The notes beneath the pieces were generated by a model. It made no database searches. It was given only the letters and a program-made list of their open reading frames with translations, and had not been told where the DNA came from. From Epiperipatus broadwayi (taxonomy: Eukaryota > Onychophora > Udeonychophora > Euonychophora > Peripatidae), in contig JAQFVV010000158.1 of assembly GCA_028023455.1 (NCBI GenBank), forward strand, positions 1,736,001 to 1,800,000: a stretch of DNA of 64,000 nt, read 5' to 3'. Shown here piece after piece: positions 61,001-64,000 of the stretch. The position numbers and the translations under genes were made by a program. The first letter of the stretch is position 1; every line of letters begins with the position of its first letter.

Positions 61001-61163
61001 AATAAAATAGAAAATCTTACTTTGGGATCGGAAGTAATTAGACGGAATGCTTCTGTTACTTGTTCAGCAGTTGCACCTCCTCCTACATCTAAGAAATTTG
61101 CAGGAGAACCACCATGAAGTTTAATAATATCCATTGTAGACATGGCTAAACCAGCACCATTAA
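19024..61163 (-). CDS. SUCLA2: Succinyl-CoA synthetase ADP-forming beta subunit, C-terminal part (four exons)
   Basis: The gene encodes the nucleotide-binding beta subunit of mitochondrial succinyl-CoA synthetase, which makes ATP (or GTP in paralogues) from succinyl-CoA in the citric acid cycle, in the matrix. Four minus-strand exons (61021-61163, 35870-35990, 29589-29677, 19024-19098) join in phase to give 142 residues ending ELPI-stop. Family motifs are [42 protein letters not shown] and [24 protein letters not shown] and the ending DVKFELPI fit SUCLA2 rather than the GDP-forming paralogue SUCLG2. N-terminal exons must lie beyond the window. Introns of 25030, 6192 and 10490 bp hold LTR elements, Penelope-like sequence and hammerhead repeats. 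No frameshift or missing residue is visible. The assignment is from recalled family sequence. Confidence 0.93.
20124..20688 (-). repeat. Gyp-2 3' LTR
   Basis: It matches 24391-26212 (apart from the insertion there) along its length, including ATTATCTCCTTAGAGATTGA and TTTTAGCATATTATTATT. It begins (minus strand) with TGCTGTGTACAC right after the purine tract at 20689-20704, and ends ...AATATATTA at 20124, adjacent to the ACCAG target duplication. The many mismatches between the LTRs show an old insertion. Confidence 0.88.
20890..21327 (-). pseudogene. Gyp-2 integrase C-terminal region and pol tail
   Basis: The frame carries an [20 protein letters not shown] segment, which corresponds to the region after the integrase catalytic core, then KQSLWIKD...KKKWPLGII and [12 protein letters not shown]. 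The last two resemble the C-terminal SH3-like domain ('VWVRNY..KWIPGVV...YLV....RHINQLR') that binds DNA. It runs to the purine tract side of the 3' LTR. It is separated from the integrase core by a frameshift near 21330-21410. Confidence 0.7.
21407..22109 (-). pseudogene. Gyp-2 RNase H/integrase region, broken
   Basis: The upstream frame (21876-22109) has [20 protein letters not shown], matching the RNase H/integrase junction (Y.L.YR.GK...ADALSR). The next frame (21407-21862) has [20 protein letters not shown], the zinc-finger domain with its HPG and H...YW signals altered. The catalytic core follows ([16 protein letters not shown]), with the first core aspartate kept. Where the family has DNG, this copy has YNR, so the second catalytic aspartate is lost. 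Integrase would insert element DNA into the host genome; this copy is inactive. Confidence 0.75.
22110..22858 (-). pseudogene. Gyp-2 RNase H / RT C-terminal region, heavily decayed
   Basis: No long frame remains, but short minus-strand pieces still fit the RT thumb and RNase H order between the RT frame (22859) and the integrase junction (22109), for example an [21 protein letters not shown] string near 22250-22300 and an HKPLLGILG-like string near 22160-22190. Assigned by position and weak residue likeness. Confidence 0.5.
22859..23290 (-). pseudogene. Gyp-2 reverse transcriptase N-terminal half
   Basis: The frame has [20 protein letters not shown] (RT linker), [20 protein letters not shown] (fingers), [19 protein letters not shown] and the motif A region [17 protein letters not shown] with its catalytic aspartate. 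The YVDD-box half is not in this frame. Closely similar blocks occur in Gyp-4. It ends at a stop near 22859. Confidence 0.8.
23440..23638 (-). pseudogene. Gyp-2 retropepsin with altered active site
   Basis: The minus-strand frame near 23525-23560 reads [13 protein letters not shown], aligned with MEVDSGAGLSLIS in Gyp-1. The catalytic aspartate is replaced by asparagine. Frameshifts follow. The protease would be inactive. Confidence 0.7.
23639..24385 (-). pseudogene. Gyp-2 gag: capsid remnant and zinc knuckle
   Basis: The frame at 23639-23923 includes [20 protein letters not shown], a CX2CX4HX4C zinc knuckle, followed by a second partial knuckle ([14 protein letters not shown]). Capsid-like pieces upstream toward the primer-binding site are broken. 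Gag forms the particle that packages element RNA. Confidence 0.7.
24371..24388 (-). promoter_or_regulatory. Gyp-2 primer-binding site
   Basis: TGGTGCAGTCATTTT begins two bases inside the 5' LTR. TGG is the usual complement of a tRNA 3' CCA, which primes minus-strand DNA synthesis. It resembles TGGCGCAGTCATTG in Gyp-5. Confidence 0.65.
24391..26212 (-). repeat. Gyp-2 5' LTR, interrupted by a nested element
   Basis: LTR sequence runs 24391-25047 and resumes at 26188-26212. It contains an internal 43-bp tandem duplication (24483-24568, landmark GAGTTTATTTACTCTGAATA) that the 3' LTR lacks. Removing the nested element gives about 680 bp. Minus-strand start is TGCTATATATA. Confidence 0.85.
25046..26189. 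mobile_element. TA-inserted element, pogo/Tigger-like, non-autonomous
   Basis: The element spans 25048-26187. The left end CACCTGGGTCTCGTTTTACG and the reverse complement of the right end, CACCTGGGTCTCTTTTTACG, match except one base. TA flanks both sides (25046-25047, 26188-26189), and in the 3' LTR the corresponding site is uninterrupted, which fixes the borders. TA duplication is the hallmark of Tc1/mariner/pogo elements; the GTCTCGTTTTACGCG ends recall pogo-like ends, which is inference. No transposase frame is present in its 1140 bp. Confidence 0.88.
26218..29588. other. SUCLA2 intron, AT-rich, no other gene seen
   Basis: Very AT-rich with short open frames only (for example 26471-26701), none with a recognisable domain. 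A less AT-rich patch lies at about 28410-28650 without identifiable content. Confidence 0.55.
29589..29677 (-). CDS. SUCLA2: SUCLA2 penultimate exon
   Basis: The acceptor TTTTAG lies just above 29677 and the donor GTTAGT below 29589. With one base from the previous exon it encodes [17 protein letters not shown] then [13 protein letters not shown], ending in phase 0. VDDAKALI and ILACD are strongly conserved in SUCLA2 and differ from SUCLG2. Confidence 0.92.
29678..30391. other. SUCLA2 intron, no gene seen
   Basis: AT-rich. The 107-codon minus-strand frame at 30053-30376 is rich in F, I, L and Y and has no known domain; I treat it as chance. Confidence 0.5.
30392..31006 (+). repeat. Gyp-3 5' LTR
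   Basis: It matches 34200-34696 over most of its length, starting TGATGTAAATATAAAT and ending ATTGTTGTA immediately before TGGTTTGC. It is longer than its partner by about 118 bp, from small insertions in its left third. Confidence 0.8.
31007..31480 (+). other. Gyp-3 leader, primer-binding site candidate
   Basis: TGGTTTGCTTCACACTC at 31007 sits where a tRNA primer-binding site is expected. The rest is AT-rich leader and decayed gag start. Confidence 0.4.
31481..31860 (+). pseudogene. Gyp-3 gag: capsid C-terminal part and zinc knuckle
   Basis: A frame with [15 protein letters not shown], then (after a shift) [18 protein letters not shown] and [20 protein letters not shown] is typical of the gypsy capsid C-terminal domain (reading 'LR.LA..C.FG..LDE.LRD.F..G'). 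It ends with the knuckle [15 protein letters not shown], where the final cysteine is replaced by glycine. A stop follows at 31836. The gene is broken. Confidence 0.7.
32000..32335 (+). pseudogene. Gyp-3 protease remnant
   Basis: [17 protein letters not shown] at about 32028-32078 matches the retropepsin active-site block (D-S-S-G here, with one extra serine compared with DSGA). Frames are interrupted after it and coding likeness is lost before the Penelope-like segment. Confidence 0.6.
32336..32606 (+). pseudogene. Penelope-like element GIY-YIG endonuclease fragment
   Basis: One frame reads [20 protein letters not shown] then [34 protein letters not shown] and RRQIYETYC. This is the order of the GIY-YIG domain of Penelope-like elements: the C..C pair, Y(I/F)G.TG, the helix arginine and histidine (R..EH), SAL..H, GH.I, and the acidic residue in RR.I.E. 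In these elements the endonuclease nicks the target so that reverse transcription can prime there. Only this C-terminal domain is present; the reverse transcriptase is absent. It is embedded where Gyp-3 pol should be. It could come from an insertion or from recombination. Confidence 0.82.
32651..32897. repeat. Minisatellite, 28-bp unit, about nine copies
   Basis: The unit is close to CTCTCCAACGAATTGG plus TCTGCAACGAAG. Copies vary by point changes and small gaps. Open frames on both strands across it arise from the repeat and are not genes. It starts soon after the Penelope-like fragment. Confidence 0.85.
32898..33290. other. Less AT-rich block next to the minisatellite
   Basis: No protein or RNA motif recognised. 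It may be the rest of the sequence that brought in the minisatellite and Penelope-like fragment. Confidence 0.35.
33730..34146 (+). pseudogene. Hydrophilic pol-tail-like frame of Gyp-3
   Basis: A 138-codon frame rich in K, N, S, T and E lies just before the purine tract and 3' LTR. The position and the late [20 protein letters not shown] segment resemble the short hydrophilic tail that ends pol in Gyp-4 ([20 protein letters not shown]). I recognise no domain. It may be the remaining end of pol. Confidence 0.4.
34186..34199 (+). other. Gyp-3 polypurine tract
   Basis: AGTAAGGGGAAGAG directly precedes the TGATGT start of the 3' LTR, where plus-strand DNA synthesis of LTR elements is primed. Confidence 0.7.
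34200..34696 (+). repeat. Gyp-3 3' LTR
   Basis: Partner of 30392-31006, starting TGATGTGTATATAC and ending TTATTGTTGTA. Many substitutions separate the two LTRs. Confidence 0.8.
34697..35869. other. SUCLA2 intron, no gene seen
   Basis: AT-rich, without recognised coding or repeat content. Confidence 0.5.
35870..35990 (-). CDS. SUCLA2: SUCLA2 exon (third from the end)
   Basis: The acceptor TTATAG lies above 35990 and the donor GTAAGA below 35870. It encodes [31 protein letters not shown] and RVPIVVRLQ plus one base of the next glycine codon. [10 protein letters not shown] is the conserved loop near the CoA/phosphohistidine site of the beta subunit. Confidence 0.94.
36080..36147 (-). tRNA. 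tRNA-Val(TAC)-like pseudogene or SINE head
   Basis: On the minus strand, GCCGAGTGGTTAGCACAG is a good D-arm/A-box region, and CTGC-CTTACAA-GCAG forms an anticodon arm with anticodon TAC (valine). The T arm (GGGGTTTGCTTCC) departs from GGTTCGANTCC, and the acceptor pairs only as GTTGG/CCAAC. So this is probably a tRNA-derived repeat or pseudogene rather than a working tRNA. It lies in the 25-kb SUCLA2 intron, just beyond the exon at 35870-35990. Confidence 0.5.
36148..37779. other. SUCLA2 intron, no gene seen
   Basis: AT-rich with homopolymer runs; open frames are short and without known domains. Confidence 0.5.
37892..39529. mobile_element. TA-inserted element, pogo-like ends, non-autonomous
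   Basis: The element spans 37894-39527. The left end CATCTTTACTCTGCTTAGCG and the reverse complement of the right end CACCTTTACCCCGCTTAGCG agree at all but three bases. TA flanks both sides and the paired LTR shows the empty site. An inner hairpin (arms 38283-38402 and 38497-38616) lies inside. Open frames in it show no transposase. The CGCTTAGCGAT-type ends recall pogo/Tigger elements; the family is inferred. Confidence 0.85.
38283..38616. repeat. Inverted repeat with about 120-bp arms inside the TA-inserted element
   Basis: Arms 38283-38402 and 38497-38616 share ATATCAACAAATTAAAAATCC, CTTTTTCTTTTCAAAAAC and ACAAAA.CTCCA in opposite orientation, around a roughly 95-bp loop. It may be a separate nested hairpin element or part of the host element. 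Confidence 0.75.
40127..40784 (+). mobile_element. Hammerhead-bearing repeat, copy 2, nested in the Gyp-4 LTR
   Basis: The element spans 40141-40770, flanked by perfect 14-bp duplications of AATTGTCATATATA (40127-40140 and 40771-40784). The undisturbed second LTR confirms the borders. The left part (40141-40258) is the reverse complement of 40283-40406, giving a large hairpin. The rest is the sense unit: a GTGGCAATACGTATAGTG... block, a dyad TGAACTGGGTTCA, TATATAAG, the hammerhead region and the tail, which repeats the unit start after 452 bp. Target duplications of this length are typical of target-primed retroelements, including Penelope-like ones. Confidence 0.9.
40598..40678 (+). ncRNA. 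Hammerhead ribozyme motif, copy 2, core mutated
   Basis: The fold is as in the other copies (stem I TCCTCA/TGGGGA and ATCCAA/TTGGAT, outer AGTGC/GCACT; stem II GGC/GCC around CACAA; minimal stem III; GTC cleavage site). However, the CTGATGA box reads CTCATGA at 40624-40630. The changed base is core G5, which is required for catalysis, so this copy should not cleave. Confidence 0.78.
40785..41105 (+). other. End of Gyp-4 5' LTR and leader with degraded primer-binding site
   Basis: The LTR ends ...GACAGAGCA at 40918. The next bases ACTTGCACAATCCCAG look like a mutated form of ACTGGCGCAGTC found at the same place in Gyp-5. A short leader then leads to gag. Confidence 0.5.
41106..41955 (+). pseudogene. 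Gyp-4 gag: capsid and two zinc knuckles
   Basis: The frame carries [16 protein letters not shown] at the N-terminal side, [20 protein letters not shown] and [20 protein letters not shown] in the capsid, then [15 protein letters not shown]. The intact C-terminal piece (41623-41952) has the knuckles [14 protein letters not shown] and [11 protein letters not shown], the second with Y in the histidine position. In-frame stops occur at about 41404 and 41600. The same gag type is found in Gyp-5. Confidence 0.82.
41956..42240 (+). pseudogene. Gyp-4 retropepsin, broken
   Basis: [16 protein letters not shown] at about 41987-42035 is the active-site block with one extra residue between D and SG compared with DSGA in Gyp-1. 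Stops follow at once. The linker to RT ([17 protein letters not shown]) is seen near 42243-42295. Confidence 0.65.
42241..43495 (+). pseudogene. Gyp-4 reverse transcriptase and RNase H, frames broken
   Basis: Frames 42431-42826, 42771-43205 and 43260-43490 together show RT blocks in order: [36 protein letters not shown] (motif A), [13 protein letters not shown] (motif B), then [20 protein letters not shown] and the thumb. RNase H follows ([12 protein letters not shown], with the first catalytic D; then [15 protein letters not shown]). The YVDD block is destroyed (DNILV-like near 42733-42750 only). Shifts and stops at the frame joints make it inactive. Confidence 0.85.
43496..44400 (+). pseudogene. 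Gyp-4 integrase, broken
   Basis: [19 protein letters not shown] at about 43768-43830 is the zinc-binding domain, and [12 protein letters not shown] gives the C..C pair region. The catalytic core follows across shifts ([20 protein letters not shown] near 43950-44010). A YRFYVRK frame near 44130 and HSTLPLL/TPPYHS-like residues near 44200 belong to the core's end. Many stops intervene. Confidence 0.7.
44401..44845 (+). pseudogene. Gyp-4 pol tail and polypurine tract
   Basis: A hydrophilic tail (65 codons intact at 44619-44816, ending [13 protein letters not shown]) closes pol. CTTGAGGGAGGCA at 44833-44845 is the purine tract immediately before the LTR start TGCTAAATG at 44846. Confidence 0.6.
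44846..45740 (+). repeat. Gyp-4 3' LTR
   Basis: Uninterrupted partner of the 5' LTR. It opens with two tandem copies of an about 85-bp block and ends ...CTGGACACAGCA before the AAAAG target duplication. It serves as the empty-site reference for the two nested insertions. Confidence 0.9.
45836..46276 (+). mobile_element. Hammerhead-bearing repeat, copy 3
   Basis: The left part (about 45836-45915) is an inverted piece of the unit (AACATCATATGACC ... TATTGCCACACAC). The sense unit follows (TAAGAAGTGATGGTCATGTG ... TGAACTGAGTTCA, TATATAAG, ribozyme, tail) and it ends at GAGTTTTGCC. The right flank is Gyp-5 pol, so it probably inserted there or at a later deletion border. I could not find a target duplication. 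Confidence 0.82.
46110..46190 (+). ncRNA. Type I hammerhead ribozyme, copy 3
   Basis: Boxes CTGATGA (46136-46142) and GAAA, cleavage predicted after GTC at 46165. Stem I is TCCTCA/TGAGGA, fully Watson-Crick where other copies have a G-U pair. ATCCAA/TTGGAT and an outer AGTGCC/GGCATT helix follow. Stem II GGC/GCC has a CACAA loop. All core residues are intact. Confidence 0.85.
46320..46615 (-). pseudogene. Gyp-5 second zinc knuckle and protease remnant
   Basis: The frame reads [19 protein letters not shown], matching the second knuckle of Gyp-4 ([19 protein letters not shown]) with the first cysteine lost. Further on, [19 protein letters not shown] is the retropepsin block with the catalytic aspartate replaced by glycine. 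Confidence 0.72.
47546..47882. repeat. Minisatellite, about 30-bp unit, eleven or more copies
   Basis: Units resemble GAGAGCAGTTCACC plus TTTGCTTTTTCAAA. Two sub-variants (CTTTGCTTTTTCAAA and TTTACTTTTCG.AGA) alternate in the second half. Because the unit is near 30 bp, plus-strand frames stay open and give repeats such as [10 protein letters not shown] do not regard them as genes. Confidence 0.85.
48255..48470 (+). pseudogene. Possible retroelement pol C-terminal tail
   Basis: One plus frame reads [20 protein letters not shown] and NFVGYT. Basic RR.KP segments followed by an aromatic Y end many gypsy-type pol proteins. The support is short and no upstream pol is seen. Confidence 0.3.
49075..49320 (-). 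pseudogene. Possible retroelement pol tail on the minus strand
   Basis: One minus frame reads [20 protein letters not shown] then [11 protein letters not shown] and a stop, of the basic, proline-containing kind found at the end of gypsy-type pol. It lies at the right end of the insert in Gyp-5. Weak. Confidence 0.3.
49325..50062 (-). pseudogene. Gyp-5 gag: capsid and first zinc knuckle
   Basis: Frames 49664-50062 and 49348-49563 give [40 protein letters not shown] and EYDTAL, then (after a shift) [20 protein letters not shown] and [20 protein letters not shown]. The first knuckle [14 protein letters not shown] follows in another frame. Residues are nearly the same as Gyp-4 gag, so the two elements belong to one family. 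Two or three frameshifts break it. Confidence 0.82.
50136..50149 (-). promoter_or_regulatory. Gyp-5 primer-binding site
   Basis: TGGCGCAGTCATTG lies two bases from the LTR end (...GGACATAGCA) on the minus strand, as expected for a tRNA-primed site. Confidence 0.7.
50152..50830 (-). repeat. Gyp-5 5' LTR
   Basis: Its 3' border is set by the primer-binding site. The outer border is inferred from TGCTAAATACGCG (minus strand at 50830), which resembles the Gyp-4 LTR start TGCTAAATGTGTGCG. It ends CTGGACATAGCA, like CTGGACACAGCA in Gyp-4. Its partner LTR is not in the window. Confidence 0.6.
50831..52000. other. SUCLA2 intron, no gene seen
   Basis: AT-rich without recognised content. Confidence 0.5.
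52001..52565. repeat. Purine-rich tract with a 67-bp tandem repeat
   Basis: From 52001 the plus strand is dominated by A and G. GAGATGAT-type landmarks recur at about 52250, 52318, 52383, 52450 and 52517, a period near 67 bp with diverged units. The 144-codon minus-strand frame across it is rich in F, L, S and I from this bias and is not a gene. Confidence 0.75.
52566..58664. other. SUCLA2 intron, no gene seen
   Basis: Mostly AT-rich with homopolymer and ACAAT/TA microsatellite runs (for example near 54522-54542). A patch at about 57590-57960 contains GGTTTATATACCCC and repeated CATATATGGT strings and could be an old LTR, but no partner was found. Confidence 0.45.
58665..59314 (+). mobile_element. 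Hammerhead-bearing repeat, copy 4
   Basis: The element spans 58678-59301, flanked by CATTTAAGAGTTT (58665-58677) and CATCTAAGAGTTT (59302-59314), a 13-bp duplication with one mismatch. It starts with an inverted piece (AAACAGGCAAAACTCACTAT ... AAAATCCCCATCT) and continues with the sense unit. After the ribozyme the unit start returns: GCTTGCACTGAGTGGC occurs at 58771 and 59207, a period of 436 bp. So it holds one full unit plus about a fifth of the next. Confidence 0.9.
59091..59171 (+). ncRNA. Type I hammerhead ribozyme, copy 4
   Basis: Boxes CTGATGA (59117-59123) and GAAA, cleavage predicted after GTC at 59146. Stem I TCCTCA/TGGGGA, ATCCAA/TTGGAT and outer AGTGC/GCACT are paired. Stem II is GAT/GTC around CACAA, whereas other copies have GGC/GCC: the second pair changed on both sides (G-C to A-T) and the third from C-G to T-G. 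This supports selection on, or descent from, a paired RNA. The core is intact. Confidence 0.86.
59315..61020. other. SUCLA2 intron, no gene seen
   Basis: AT-rich, only short frames without known domains. Confidence 0.5.
61021..61163 (-). CDS. SUCLA2: SUCLA2 exon (fourth from the end)
   Basis: The acceptor ...TTGTCTAG lies above 61163 and the donor GTAAGA below 61021. With one base from an upstream exon it encodes 48 residues, [19 protein letters not shown] through [29 protein letters not shown] and NFLDVGGGA are signature segments of the ligase domain. The open frame continues upstream past the acceptor by chance; family comparison fixes the exon edge. Confidence 0.94.
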
Positions 61164-62222
61164 CTAGACAATGAAGAATAATCAAAATATATGAAAGTAC
61201 AAAAAAAATGATAAAACAGCTTGCTATACTAATCAAATTCTCTTTATCTGTACATATATCTTTAAGAGGACAATCTTAATAGTAAAAGATAATATGAAAA
61301 AGATCAACCCCTACCTTTCCTTTATTTTAAGATTCATAAACATTAAAATTTTTATACTTCTTTTACTTCAACATCCACATTTAATAAGAATTTTTTGACT
61401 CATAAATAATACTGATACCATGATCACATTTCAAAAATGTTTTGGTTCAAACTAACCTTGTTTTCTAAGATCTAGTTGAAGCATTGTTGACTACAATATA
61501 AGCTTTTTTTATTATTAAAAATCTTTACATATATCAAACTTTTAAATTACTCTACACTTATACATTGTTTTAACATTCAAACTAAAACTCTCTTAATATC
61601 AAATAAGTTATAACAAATTTTTTTTTTATTTTTACAAAAAAAGACATATGTTTACAATATTTCATACCATTTATAACTTTCTTTAATACTTTAACAATAC
61701 TATTTTTTATATTAAAACTTTATTCTGACAATTTCAACTGTCCTGCAATCATCATCAGAAACTGTTAGAATAAAGTTTTGATATAAAAAATAGTATTGTT
61801 AAAGTGTAAAAAAAATTGTAAATGGTACAATATATAAAAATAGAAAACAACACATAAGAAAAGGAGGAAGAAGAAAATTGTTTACAATATGAAATAAGTT
61901 TTATACTGTCATTAAATAAATAAATGCATTTAATTTGAAATTTTTTTTTAAGTGAATGTTTTTTTCATCAATTGTGCTTCGAATCGAGTTTCCTCACATT
62001 CAACAAGACAACACTGATTTAATATAACAGTACAGCACATGTGTAAAAGATTGATTGCCTTCTGTTTAAAATTACAATTTGAAATTGAAGTAATAAACCT
62101 TTTAGTCAATTACATTAAAATATTTCTGTACAAAAAAAACAACAAATTTTTTAATACAAGGCATACCATATATATATATATAGGTATTTCTATACACATG
62201 GATGCCCAACATGCTTGCATGT
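61164..62222. other. Intron sequence upstream of the exon
   Basis: AT-rich; it contains the inverted repeat at 61664-61829 and no gene. Confidence 0.5.
61664..61829. repeat. Inverted repeat with about 65-bp arms
   Basis: Arms 61664-61729 and 61764-61829 share TACCATTTA, CTTTAACAATACTATTTTTT and AAAACTTTATTCT in opposite orientation, with a 34-bp loop containing CTGCAATCATCATCAG. It could be a small hairpin element. Confidence 0.75.
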
Positions 62223-62858
62223 TGTTATAGTCCTCCCTTCTCTCAGAAGTGGACTATTCCAGATGCCTCCTTATCTGATCGGATTAAGCATTGTTTGCCA
62301 CAGGCCATTAGGCCGATGTATAGATAAAAACATAGCCAATGACAATACAGGTCAATGAGCAATGATGCTTGCTGAATCCGAAGGTTTTCAATAAAGTCAG
62401 GGATCTGGCTATAAATAGTCAGCCTTTTGTGAGAATCAGGGAAGAACGTCTGTCTAATCTGAAAAGACTCTTCGCATTCTCCCAGAGAAACTCTGCTAAC
62501 CTGAACAGCAGCAAGTTTTCCCACTGATAGCACTATGCTATTTAGTCTACGCAGCTAGGCAAGTCCCACCAATACCGGACGCTGCTAAGACTACTGCTGG
62601 CTCGAGGCAAGCTGTCTTGTACAACTGGAAGTCATACACCCTAACCGTGAGGCAAGCTAACAGGTGTAGCTGGAAGCGGTAGGCAGAACCCAGAGCTTAC
62701 GATAAGCTTCAATATTCAACATTGTAAATAATCTGTTGTGTATATATACTGTATATTGTATTCTATATATTTTTAGATATAATAAATATATTAACAGTAA
62801 TACTTGTCTTAATATTATTTTCTGTAAGTTGGGTCTGTAATTCAGACCAAACATAACA
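62223..62858 (+). repeat. Gyp-6 5' LTR
   Basis: TGTTATAG at 62223 and CATAACA ending at 62858 give the short inverted ends typical of LTRs. CTATAAATAG at 62409 is a good TATA box and AATAAA near 62780 a polyadenylation signal. The 3' edge is set by the primer-binding site. Confidence 0.8.
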
Positions 62859-62862
62859 GATT

Positions 62863-62880
62863 TGGCGCAGTTAGACAAAA
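62863..62880 (+). promoter_or_regulatory. Gyp-6 primer-binding site
   Basis: TGGCGCAGTTAGACAAAAG begins four bases after the LTR, with TGG complementary to a tRNA 3' CCA. Confidence 0.75.
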
Positions 62881-63324
62881 GATTTTTTTTTCTCCACGGC
62901 TGGAGAAGGAAAAAACTTAAGAACATAAATATGCGAGTGTGCACTTATATAGACACTCATAAGTTACGAATCTGTGATTATTAAATCACACTTAAATACT
63001 GTCCAAGTAAAATACACGAATATGTATTTACTAAACAGTGATTATTAAAATCATTTACTTCTGGCAAAATAAAAAGTAAAATATGCGAATACGCAAGATA
63101 GACATTCGTTGTATTTACTAAACAGCCATGGTCAAAATCACTTATTTCTGGGAGGAAAAATAAAGTGATCACAAACGCAATAGACCAATCAAAATTGGCC
63201 TTTCTAAAAAACACAGAAGCTCACCCTAGCGGAGTAAAAAGTCTGTCAAACATAACCGTATTGAGTGGTTACTCTCGCAAATATATGAAATAAATATTTC
63301 TCTCACGTTATAGCAGAGAAAAAA

Positions 63325-63597
63325 ATGGCTAATATAATTGGCTCGATGGAAGCTTTTGACCCAGGGTTCCCTGAGAACTGGTCAAGCTACAAAGAGTGCC
63401 TGATTTTTTATATGCAGGCTAATCAGATTAAAAAGTCTGAAATAAAATTAGCGACGCTGATGACAATAATCGGGTCACAGACATATAATATTTTAAAATC
63501 TCAAATTGGGTCAGAAACACTGGCTGACTTGAATTTTGAGAAGGCGTTGGTGATTCTCACAGAATACTTTTCCCCCAAACGGCTAACAATAATGTAG
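63325..63597 (+). CDS. Gyp-6 gag, N-terminal part
   Basis: Ninety codons from ATG with MEAFDPGFPENWSSYKECLI, YMQANQIKK, LATLMTIIGSQTYNIL and LTEYFSP. This is the usual start of gypsy-type gag (F.p...W..Y..r...yF.aN.I, then LL..iG...Y..L, and L..hf.P). It packages element RNA. The frame stops at 63595-63597, but coding likeness continues in another frame, so a frameshift has cut a longer gag of several hundred residues. The start is supported by its position after the leader. Confidence 0.8.
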   Translation: MANIIGSMEAFDPGFPENWSSYKECLIFYMQANQIKKSEIKLATLMTIIGSQTYNILKSQIGSETLADLNFEKALVILTEYFSPKRLTIM

Positions 63598-64000
63598 AGA
63601 TATTATTTCAATCTCTGTACTCAAGCGGAGGGCGAACAAGCATGTGCGATTTTAAAGAGTTCTTAAATGAAGCACTACGCAATCGTTTTATTTGTGGGAT
63701 GAACGATCATAATTTAAAACTCAAACTATTAATGATGTAAAAGACTGTAACTCAAGCCACCCTCCAGAATCTATAGCGTGTCGAGCAAGGCCATTAAAAA
63801 AAAAAAAAAAATTTACCATTCAAAAAGTTGAACAGAAGGCTGAGTCTGACAAGCATTCAGTTAATTCAACAACAACAACGAGTGTTAAGCGTTGTTATAG
63901 ATGCAATGAACCGATATACGTGCAAACAGAATGTCCATACAACCATACTGTGTGCTCATTTTGCAAGCGAGTCAGTCATATAAGAGCGGCATGTCTAAAC
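63598..64000 (+). pseudogene. Gyp-6 gag continuation, frameshifted, with zinc knuckles
   Basis: In a shifted frame, MCDFKEFLNEALRNRFICGM then NDHNLKLKLL is the capsid C-terminal helix set. A poly-A run near 63797-63811 and stops follow. From about 63811 a frame gives KRCYRCNEPIYVQTECPYNH and CSFCKRVSHIRAAC, two zinc knuckles, the first irregular. It continues past the window end. Confidence 0.75.

Larger units (their letters stand above)
62223..64000 (+). mobile_element. Gyp-6: 5' part of a Ty3/gypsy-like LTR retrotransposon
   Basis: The 5' LTR, primer-binding site, leader and gag are present; the rest lies beyond the window. The LTR begins TGTTAT and ends ATAACA, unlike the TGCT type of Gyp-1, 2, 4 and 5, so it is a different family. 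It is less AT-rich than the others. Gag is already frameshifted. Confidence 0.85.

Noticed and set aside
61742-61795. Minus-strand CTGATGA followed by GAAATTGTC, looking like another hammerhead
   Set aside because: Neither stem II nor stem III pairs, and GAAA is not followed by a helix leading to the cleavage site.

Overview
The window looks like nuclear DNA of an AT-rich invertebrate animal. It has spliced exons with GT/AG introns, very long introns, and a load of animal-type retroelements (Ty3/gypsy-like LTR elements, a Penelope-like GIY-YIG fragment, a LINE relic, pogo-like TA-inserting elements). No feature fixes the phylum. A protostome or cnidarian with a repeat-rich genome fits; this is inference.

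The only host gene I can support is the 3' part of SUCLA2, the ADP-forming succinyl-CoA synthetase beta subunit, on the minus strand. Four exons (61021-61163, 35870-35990, 29589-29677, 19024-19098) join with consistent phases and end in a stop codon. The introns between them are about 25.0, 6.2 and 10.5 kb, and all contain mobile elements. Exons for the N-terminal part should lie beyond base 64000. From 1 to about 19000 the sequence lies downstream of the gene and is intergenic.

Layout: 1-9080 holds AT-rich sequence, a LINE reverse-transcriptase relic, a long inverted-repeat element (6004-7812) and small dispersed repeats. 9153-13035 is Gyp-1, a decayed plus-strand Ty3/gypsy-like element truncated at a perfect palindrome. 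13036-19000 is mostly featureless. 20124-26212 is Gyp-2 (minus strand, both LTRs, 5-bp target duplication), whose 5' LTR carries a 1.14-kb TA-inserted element. 30392-34696 is Gyp-3, whose pol is mostly replaced by a Penelope-like fragment and a minisatellite. 37785-45740 is Gyp-4 (both LTRs, 5-bp duplication), with two elements nested in its 5' LTR. 46277-50830 is Gyp-5 (minus strand), split inside its zinc-knuckle coding region by a 2.7-kb insert. 62223 to the end is the 5' part of Gyp-6.

The most interesting item is a dispersed family with four copies (11867-12097, 40141-40770, about 45836-46276, 58678-59301). Each copy contains an 81-nt motif that folds as a type I hammerhead ribozyme, with paired changes between copies in stems I and II. 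Two copies have clear 13-14 bp target duplications. All four begin with an inverted piece of their own unit, and two carry a partial second tandem unit with a period of about 436-452 bp. This matches what is known of hammerhead-bearing Penelope-like elements and retrozymes, and I think it is a non-autonomous retroelement of that kind.
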